A stretch of 64,000 nucleotides of DNA, taken from positions 2,046,001 to 2,110,000 of the forward strand of contig NC_063020.1 in the NCBI RefSeq assembly GCF_020509005.1. Direction: 5' to 3'. The position numbers and the translations under genes are program-made. Shown here piece after piece: positions 56,591-64,000 of this stretch. The notes below the pieces were generated by a model. The model saw nothing but the letters and a program-made list of their open reading frames with translations, ran no database searches and was not told the origin of the DNA. This DNA comes from Fulvia fulva (lineage: Eukaryota; Ascomycota; Dothideomycetes; Mycosphaerellales; Mycosphaerellaceae). Every line of letters starts with the position of its first letter. Position 1 is the first letter of the stretch.

Positions 56591-57155
56591 ATCTCAATAT
56601 CGCAGAGAATACCTCAGGGGATGTCAAAAGTAAGTTTGTGAAAGAGGTGAAGTGGTTGTTTTCTTAGTTTACGAGGAAATACGAGCCTGCTTGCAGTCGT
56701 GCTTGGCTGGCGTCGAAGGAATGACGTCCACACGTCATCATTCACGCTATCCCGCAAACCGCGGCCTTGGGACTGAGCTGTGCAGTCTTGGTATCGAGAT
56801 GCGGCGAATCGTTGCCGCTGTAAGATATGTTTGCCGAGAGATCTTGCATGGAATAATGCGGTACCGTTCATCATCAATCGTTTGTTCATTTTTGACCACG
56901 AGGCCCGCGTGGCAATCGGTCACGTTCGATGGAATATGACAAAGGAACTCGTGCCACTGCAATGAAAAATGACTCTCGCTTGACAGCACTGCCCAGCTGC
57001 GGAGTGAACCATCCTCTACATGTACTGCGAACTGCGCAGCTTCAGCTTTCCCGTTGGGGCTGTGCAAGATGAGGAACAAACGAGATGGTCAGGGCTACCG
57101 CCTCTCACCACGAAGATAATGGCAAGCGATGATGGATGAACGAAGCTCGAACACG
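56591..57155. other. Intergenic region, no supported gene
   Basis: This is the divergent space between the Rcr-like gene and the F-box-like gene. Frames of up to 110 codons lack motifs. Confidence 0.5.
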
Positions 57156-57979
57156 ATGTCTGCTGTGGCCAAGTCCTAGGCACTGTCGAGCTCCTTGAAG
57201 CAATTCTCAAGGACCTGGACATGCAAACATTGCTGCACAGCCAAAGAGTCAACTGCACTTTCTGGAACACCATCCAGAATTCAAGCCTGCTGCGACAAAG
57301 ACTATGGCTGGAACCCGGTTTCGGCGCCTACTTTCTCGATGAACATCTCATCGGCTTTGAGCAGTACCCTAGGGTCAACCCCTTGCTGGGTGCATCACAG
57401 GTTCTCGACATCGCAATGTTTTGCGTTGATATTCGTTGCATCAGCCATGGAGGTCTTCCAAATGGCGCTATGAGCCCCTTCAGTCGAGCTGGGCCGGTAG
57501 TGGCTATGTCATGCAGAGGGATCCTGAGCGATGAACAACCGGAGAGTGCGAGCTGGAGGGAAATGCTCGTAGTGTCTAATCATGAGCCGCACTTTCAATT
57601 CCAGATCTGGCGCGAAGATCCTGCTACGACGAAACTTGCGACTCGTGGACCGGTAATGTATCTCCAGAGCTCACCAAAAATGCAGCAGGTCATGAGCTAT
57701 ACTGATGTTCCATATGGCGTGTTCATGGTACCCACGGAAGGCAGACCTCATATACCTGCGGACTTCGCAGAGGTACAGGACGTGTTACAATCCTGGCGCC
57801 AGAGAACTACGGACAACGATCTGCATGATCTGCGTTTCACTCTCTTGTCCCAAGACATGACAGTGGACCATAGCGCAAATCAGGCAACGACTGGCTACCG
57901 TGATCGCTATTCCACGAGCATCATCCAAAGTCTCAGTGCCATCCACTCTCAGAGCTTCGACGAATCGTACCGTATCTGA
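57156..57979 (+). pseudogene. F-box-like protein with a one-base frame break near the start
   Basis: After ATG at 57156 the frame reads MSAVAKS then TAG. Shifting by one base after 57173 gives LGTVELLEAILKDLDMQTLLHSQRVNCTFW, the F-box-like opening very common in Mycosphaerellaceae proteins (usually AKVxGTxELLExILxxL). A base therefore seems to be missing between 57173 and 57174. The rest is open to 57979 (NSSLLRQRLWLEP, HEPHFQFQIW, YTDVPYGVFM). An alternative is a real start at Met 57221, which would lose half the F-box. Its 3' end overlaps the convergent oxidase gene by 31 bp. The protein would act, if at all, as a substrate adaptor for SCF ubiquitin ligases (family inference). Confidence 0.65.
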
Positions 57980-59324
57980 GTCCACTGGTCTTCTGGCATA
58001 TCAGCAAGGTTCAAGACCTTATAGCTTCCGCCCATTCGACCTTGGACATCCTCCCAGTTCCTTCCGACTGCTGTCTCTGGCCTCCATCTCCAGACTTGCT
58101 TCATCGTGCCATCCATCTGGTCTTCTAGACAGTCGGCGACGTACCTGCCAATGACCGGAATGTGCTTGTAACCATGCCCACTTTCACCAATACCTAGCGT
58201 CAAGCCGGGATAGTCAGGATGAGAAGAGATCAAGAAGGACCGGTTGGGAGTATCGGCACACCAGCAAATTCTTGCGAAGCTGAAGGGGCGGTCTGCTAGA
58301 TGTGGCATTGTCTCCCGCAGAAATAGACGAACGCCTTCCTCTGACCGAAGTGGGATTTGGTGCTTCGAGAATGGTATCGAGATACTCTTGTCGGATGTCG
58401 TCCAGTTGCAGTATCCAGGATGCTCGTCGCAAATCTTCAGCTCATGTTGGTCCTCGTCTGGCTCCATAAAGAAGCCTCTCTCGACGTTGAAGAGCACGGG
58501 CAAGTTTCTGTACAACTTAATCTCCTCACCAGTCAGGCGGATATGTGCCAACGTCCATGCCGTCGGCCTAAGCTGCCCTTTCATGTCGAGAAGCTGTGGT
58601 GCGTTGGCACCTACACAAAGGATTGTTCGTTTGGCCCGGTGCTGTATACTATCTGCAGTTACAGCACCACGAACGTCACCATTCTCGAAGAGTAACGACC
58701 TCACATCGCCATGAGGGCTACCAGTCAACAACGTCGCCCCAAGCCGCCGTGCCTCCATTGCCGCTGCCGTCATCGCTTTGCGAGCATGGGCCCAGCCGCA
58801 ACCATCCTTCTTGAGCCAGCCTTTCCAATTTGGAAAGTCACCCGTCAATACGCCCTCTGGCATCGTCTTGCGAAAGTCCTCAGCTGTATTTAGCTCAACA
58901 AAGCCTTTCTCAGGAGTCGGTTGCTCTTCATGGTAGAGCTTCTTAATGTGCTTGGGCTGGCTTGCGGCGATGACATAGCCTGTCTCGTGGTAGTAGGGCT
59001 TGAAGAGAGGATCTGAATCCCATGCTTCGGTTGCTTCTCGGGATACGCGATCCCTCACATAGTCCTTCATATCACCACCACCAGCGGAGTAATTGTCGGC
59101 CCAGCCTTTCTGATTGGACGGTCAGTACAGATCGGGCGTTGTCAGTCTCTGATTCGACTTACGATCTTGTTGATATCGTTACCTGCCGATATTGTCGATG
59201 GTACATCATACGGGTCCAAGACAGTCAAGTTCTGGTATCCTCGTCGGGCTAAGTGTAATGCTGTCGAGGCGCCCCATGTTCCGCAGCCTATGATCAGAAT
59301 GGACGATTGCTTCAATTCAGCCAT
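57949..59324 (-). CDS. Fructosyl-amino-acid oxidase (amadoriase), peroxisomal FAD enzyme
   Basis: The enzyme oxidatively deglycates Amadori compounds, releasing the amino acid, glucosone and hydrogen peroxide. CDS is complement(join(57949..59109, 59163..59324)), 440 residues, with a 53-bp GT-AG intron. SILIIGCGTWGASTALHLARRGY is the dinucleotide-binding N-terminus (residues about 8-30). DPYDVPSTISAGNDINK and FKPYYHETGYVIAA follow. ICWCADTPNRSFLI contains the Cys that covalently binds FAD in this family, and LGIGESGHGYKHIPVIGRYV is the FAD-contact end. The C-terminus is SKL, a canonical type-1 peroxisomal signal. The ATG at 59324 gives the expected start. No lesion is seen. Confidence 0.9.
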
Positions 59325-59761
59325 GGTGTCTTGGTAGCACGCTGGATGGTTGGAGAACAACGATAGCAAGAACGATATCGCCAATCGTGATTCGCGCAGT
59401 ATGACATATGCTCCATTCAATGCCCCACCGCGGAGCTCGCCTGCAGTTGCAGCTCCAGATTCGAGAAATGACATGGGGCTCGCGGCTGGAAGGCAGTTTT
59501 GAAGCCAATGACAACAAACGTGGTTAGTGAACGTGCTTTGCCACATTCCCTATCCCTATGCTAATGAAAGACTGCAAAACATGGAAGAACATCGGCCTTG
59601 ATCAAAGACGCCTTGTGAACATGTCAGGCGATGAGGACGAAACATCGCTGAAAATGTACCATTTCCATGCCGCAGCAGAAGCACTTGTCATTTCCCATCT
59701 ACTCATAGCTTTAATTAAACACTGACACTCTGGCTGAGCTCTGCAGATTTGCTGACGATAT
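59325..59761. other. Intergenic region upstream of the oxidase
   Basis: No supported gene. It should include the oxidase promoter and the MFS exporter 3' end. Confidence 0.55.
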
Positions 59762-61689
59762 TTAGGCATTACCCTTGGGAGTAAGGCCCTCCTTTTCCGC
59801 CTTCCTCGCCAAAGCATTCTTCTCCTCGGTCTCCAAGCCCTGCTTGATCTTCTCAAGATCAGTAGAAAGCACATTCGGCCTCAGCAACGCACAGAAGAGC
59901 AATCCCAGAACAACGAAGCACGTCTCCACAATCCACACCGTCCGCAACGATCGCGAACAGGCACGCTGCCCAATCTCACGAGCTTCGCTCGGCCACTTCT
60001 TCATCAAGCCGACGCTGGCTACAGCATTCTCTCCAGCAAGCAGTTCAGCACGCTCTTCACCCAGAGAGATTCGCAGGCTGGTCTGCTGTTTGTTCATCTG
60101 ATTCGCGACAACCACATCTCCAATCACAACACTAATAGCATTGGCCATAACTCGCACGAGATTGAAGGTTGCTGTAGCGGTCGAGACGTCTCGCTGGGCA
60201 ATGTGCGCCTGAAGTGCCACAAGCGGGGCCTGGAAGTTCGGTCCTAAACCACAGCCTACTACCAGCTGGTATAGAATGATCTTTGCCCACCCAGACGACT
60301 GATCCAGATCAATGAACAGTCCAATACCAAGGAGTGCCAAGGTCATCCCAAGTAGAATAGGCGGGATGAATCTACCTGTGGCGCTGATGACACCTCCCGT
60401 GATGGCCGCACTCACACCTGTCGCCAGTACTGCAGGTAAGAGGTAGACCCCCGAAAGCAAAGCGTTGGCACCGAGTCCAGCTTGGAAGTAAAGTGGCATG
60501 AAGTAGAAGACAGCCATGAAGAACCAGCCGTGTGCGAAAGTGACAGCCAAGCTCCCAACATTGGATCGGTTGGAGAAGAGGTCGAGTGGCATTATCGGGT
60601 AGCGGGCCACTTTCCACTGCGTAAAGACGAATAGGACCAATGTTACAGCGCCGAAGACGATCAGGCAGATGACAGTAGCTGAATTCCATGGGTAGGTGAT
60701 GCCACCGTATGTCAGGCCCAATAAGATCATGAGTACGCCGCCGGTGATTGTCAAGGTCCCTGACCAGTCTACCGCGAGTAGGCCCTGGATAATCGGCGTT
60801 CTGGGCGTACTCAATGGGAACAAAAATGTGATGATCAAGGCCACACCATCCAAAGGAGCGTTGACGTAGAAGCACCTGTGTCGCATCAGTCTTTGTCACA
60901 CACCCCTTCGAGCATGCATATACGTACCACCTCCAGCTGACTTGACTGGTGAACACTCCTCCCAAGATTGGCCCTAGCCCACATGCCAAAGCCCACGTAG
61001 CGCCTACAAGCCCGAGATAAGCACCTCTCGTCCTCATGCTGAACAGATCACTGATGATCACATCCACAAGAGTAATGATGCCGCCTGCTCCGGCACCTTG
61101 AATCGCTCGAGAAGCAATAAGCATCTCCACACTCGTTGAAGCTCCGCACAGGACAGATCCAACGAGAAACAGGAGATTTGAAAGTAGCAGAGCAGGCTTC
61201 CGCCCGAAGATGTCGCCTAGCTTGCCTGAGTTTGAGCGTTAGAACTTGACTCGCCATAACCAGAATTTGAGCGGTCCTGGGTAAGGCTTTACTTACCCCA
61301 GAGCGGTGTCGTGGCCGCTTCACTCATCAGATAAGATGAGGCGATCCAAGTGTAGCCTGCGGTGGAGTTGAATTGCTCTGCGATCGTCGGGAGTGCTGTG
61401 GTGATGATTGTTGCATCCAGAGCGCAAAGGAACACAGAGAGCTGGAGATGATCAGTTCATTGGAAAATGGCATGCTCGGTGGCTAACTTACGCAAAGTGA
61501 TAGCATGACAATCACTACCAAGCCTTTCTTGGTCTCGTCAAGTTGGCCTTTGCCCGCTTCCTCAACGACATCGCCATTCGGCACGCCCTGCTGCAAAACA
61601 ACGCCTTTGATGGAGTGTTCATGTGAGCTGTCGTCCTCTTCAGACTGTTGTGAAAGCTGCGGGCGTCCTTTGACTGCCATGGCTGCCAT
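59762..61689 (-). CDS. MFS drug:H+ antiporter (DHA2 type, 14 helices)
   Basis: Transporters of this class export toxic compounds or secondary metabolites. CDS is complement(join(59762..60875, 60928..61225, 61297..61441, 61492..61689)), 584 residues. The three introns (52, 71 and 50 bp) are GT-AG and in phase. The first ATG in frame is 61689. A 40-residue acidic cytosolic N-terminus precedes helix 1 (VVIVMLSLCLSVFLCALDATIITTALPTI, DHA2 motif). WGKLGDIFGRKPALL (motif A), RAIQGAGAGGIITLV and GVFTSQVSWRWCFYVNAP (motif C region) follow. About 14 hydrophobic spans are visible in total. The C-terminus is charged. No lesion is seen. No metabolite cluster surrounds it, so its substrate cannot be inferred. 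Confidence 0.9.
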
Positions 61690-61925
61690 CGTGACTTGCG
61701 AGTTGACCACTTCGATCACACCACTGGAAGTGCAGCAGCACTGTCCAGGTCATTGTGCTCGGAATAGACATGTCGAACACTTGGCATCTGTTTTGGCCAT
61801 CTTGTTCATGTCTTCGCTACCTGAAGTTGTGTCGCGAATTCCGTCCGGTCGGTCCTCGGCGCATGTGCATTGACATCCCTGCTCACTAGGGTGGTGGCCT
61901 GTACGTGCATCTACTGCATAACCCC
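61690..61925. other. Upstream region of the MFS exporter and edge of the gene block
   Basis: Normal composition ends near 61925, where RIP-like DNA begins. It must hold the exporter promoter. Confidence 0.5.
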
Positions 61926-61982
61926 TCTTTTGCTATTCTGCTTACGTAGTGTTACGCTTAAGTGTATCACGTTATTGGTGTG

Positions 61983-62206
61983 GGAAGTTATTGTACAGGC
62001 TTATATAGAGTGTTTCAAAAGCAGGTTATATATTATATATGTCTATTTAGAATAGACGAGTATTACTCTTAAAGAGGCTATAGATTATTACGTTAGAAGT
62101 ATAGGAAGTTGTTATACGGGCTTATATAGGGTGTTTCAAAAGCAGAGTGTGTATTATATATGTCTATCTAGAATAGACAAGTATTACTCTTAAAGAGGCT
62201 ATAGGT
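61983..62206. repeat. Tandem duplication with a 121-bp period
   Basis: Copy 1 begins at 61983 and copy 2 at 62104; both start GGAAGTTRTTRTAC and end with GTATTACTCTTAAAGAGGCTATAG. Each contains a small inverted repeat (GTCTATYTAGAATAGAC). Differences are mostly transitions. It could be the end of an unrecognised element. Confidence 0.75.
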
Positions 62207-63802
62207 AACTAATTAGATACCTAAGTCTTAGTATACGTAGCCTTAAGTTTTAATAATAATAGGCTATTACCTATATATACGCTTGGATCGCGACACACCC
62301 CCTTAGCTCGTACGCTAGAGTAAGTGAGCTAATTTCTATATAATTACGTATACCCTATTATAACTACCCCCTCTATCTATAGTAGTAACGTTAGGCCCTC
62401 GGTATTACTACTACTATAGTAAGGGTAAGTTAGTTATTTTAAGCAAAGTAAGCTAAGGTGAGCTTTATACCCCTTCTTTATGCCTTACTTTTACTCCTAC
62501 TATTATTACCTATATAATAAGGTATAGATTATATAACTATTACCGGTAAGATAGCTTAGGTAATAGTCCCGTTATACGGACTTTTACTTAAGCGTATAAT
62601 TATCTTACTTACCGGTAAATATTAGAGGTCCTAAGTTCGATCTAGGGGTAGCCTTAGTCCTATTATATACTTAAACATATTATTATCGTCCGCTTAACTT
62701 TATTTAATTATCCGATAATTACTCTATACTAAGTAAGTCGTCCTACGGACAGCGCCTTTACGCGGCGGACGACGTAAGTACCTTCGCTATAACGAAGAGA
62801 AACTAAGACTCTCCCTCTTAAACTCGAACCCCTCTCTCGAATCGCGGCTTAGCCGTAAATATAAAAAGCGACGCCTATTCAAAACGTATAATACGACGGG
62901 TAACCTAGGGTACGGTACGAAGAAGAAGGGAAGAGAAGAGAGGAGAAGAGAGGATACGCCCGGATATCTATTAACAAAGATACTTAGAACTACTCGAAAG
63001 AAGAGAGAAGGCGGCGGACTCTCTCTTTAGATAACAACGGCCGTATAAAGCGAGCGCTCTCGCTACGAATCTAGAGCGAGATACTAAATCTCGGGATATT
63101 ATACGAAGGAAGCGGTCGAAGACTCTTAGAGGGGACGGGTTATTCGAGATACTACCTCTCTCTCTCTCTCTTAAACTCTCGGGTTTTAGCGTACGTACGG
63201 CGGGCCTCCCCGGCGCGGCGTAGCGAAGAAATACGGGCGTAATTTGCCGTCTATCTAGGGTAATAAGACCGCGATAAATTTTACTACCGGGACGTGGCGT
63301 ACTACCGTAGTAATATTCGTAGACCTTTATTACGAATACTAAGCGCGAGCTCGCGATCTTTCGAAGAAGTTTTACGTCTAGATACGCGGGGCTTTTCTCT
63401 TTAAATTTTGAACTCGGTCGTAGATACGACCCGTATTATATAGTCTAGGACTTGAATAGTACGTTAATAGAATAATTAATCAATTAATTAATTAATCTAT
63501 ACTAAGTAACCTTGCTTCGGTAAATAGTAAGAGAGCTCGCTCCGCCTATAGGGAGTATAAGATACTAGTTATTAGCGTAATATACTAGGCTATCTACGAC
63601 AGAGCTTATACTATATAAGGTATAACGGGGCTCTAATAGATAATACCTAAGTAACGGTATCGGAAAGTTAAAAAGATATCTTCGGGGTACCTTACTTTCT
63701 ATACTTTTAAAGGTTATTACCTTAGGGTAGTAATACCTTTTTGTTCTAGGCAAGTATATACTATATATAAGGTACGAAAGTAGCGGATGATATAGTAATA
63801 AG

Positions 63803-63827
63803 GTAGTAGTACTACTACTAGTAGTAG
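63803..63827. repeat. Inverted trinucleotide repeat
   Basis: GTAGTAGTACTACTAC is a perfect 16-bp palindrome, followed by TAGTAGTAG. It probably arose from sequence simplification in RIP-like DNA. Confidence 0.6.
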
Positions 63828-64000
63828 ATTAGAGGTGTTTCTCGTATTCTAATTAGACGCGCTACTTTTAGTAATAGGGGTATTTCTCGCCCTTACGCTA
63901 TTAGCTAATAGGAGTCCGAGAAATACCTATTAATAATAGTACTACTAGGGCCGCACCGGTAAATAGTATATACTTACTCTAGGGTTGTTATTGTCTTTAG

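Larger units (their letters stand above)
61926..64000. other. RIP-like AT-rich block without readable genes
   Basis: CA/TG are nearly absent and TA is abundant while CG persists, as in 4.1-15.7 and 21.3-29.0 kb. I found no transposase, reverse transcriptase or integrase motif. Low-complexity bits include TCTCTCTC near 63163-63180 and an ATTAATTA-rich stretch near 63475-63500. The block runs off the right edge. Confidence 0.7.

Noticed and set aside
29347..61719. A secondary-metabolite or catabolic gene cluster linking the two transporters, the oxidase and the hydrolases
   Set aside because: No PKS, NRPS, terpene cyclase or pathway regulator is present, and housekeeping genes are interspersed. 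The set does not form one pathway.
62546..62650. Possible tRNA gene or tRNA-derived SINE head (A-box-like TAGCTTAGGTAATAG and B-box-like AGTTCGATCTA)
   Set aside because: I could not fold a consistent cloverleaf, the spacing is long, and the RIP-like sequence makes such matches weak.

Overview
This window is nuclear DNA of a filamentous ascomycete, most likely a Dothideomycete of the Mycosphaerellaceae type (an inference). Genes carry short 47-111 bp GT-AG introns. Fungal Atg9, COPII Sec24, an Rcr-like chitin-synthesis regulator, plant-wall hydrolases (CE2-like esterase, GH28) and a peroxisomal fructosyl-amino-acid oxidase are present. Large blocks look like RIP (repeat-induced point mutation) targets: CpA and TpG almost vanish, TpA is abundant, CpG persists, and transposon frames are peppered with stops.

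The window has three compartments. Positions 1 to about 29.1 kb are a transposon graveyard. It begins with a lightly mutated Tad1-like LINE (1-4135, minus), followed by a chromovirus Gypsy remnant (A). Next comes a nested stack: a 1.13-kb Fot1/pogo-type element (E) is split by two Gypsy elements, B (8444-15216) and C (15455-26741), each with an exact 5-bp target duplication. C contains a degraded Copia fragment (G) and a much younger, nearly intact Copia element (F, 15704-21320). A second Fot1/pogo copy (D, 27746-28878) sits in a related transposase remnant (H). Hand-counted LTR differences (F 4/236, B 6/195, C 13/170, almost all transitions) match the nesting order.

From about 29.1 to 61.9 kb is a normal-composition gene block. 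In order it holds a CE2-like esterase, a GH28 pectinase, a GDPD-like phosphodiesterase, a DUF829 hydrolase, Atg9 and Sec24 (head to head), a patatin-like phospholipase, a hypothetical protein, two tandem paralogues of a fungal LLELPAELRNRIY family, a PI-PLC-X-like protein, a sugar-porter MFS, an Rcr-like protein, an F-box-like protein, a fructosyl-amino-acid oxidase and a 14-helix MFS exporter. Five of these carry a single stop or frame break: GH28, GDPD, one paralogue, the sugar porter and the F-box gene. The housekeeping genes are intact.

From about 61.93 kb to the end is a second RIP-like AT-rich block. It has a 121-bp tandem duplication and no readable gene.

I found no CRISPR array, rRNA gene, convincing tRNA gene, biosynthetic cluster or clearly novel defence system. 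The most informative signals are the nested-transposon chronology, the shared internal deletion of the two Fot1 copies, the missing target duplication of Copia F, and the run of single-lesion genes between RIP-like blocks.
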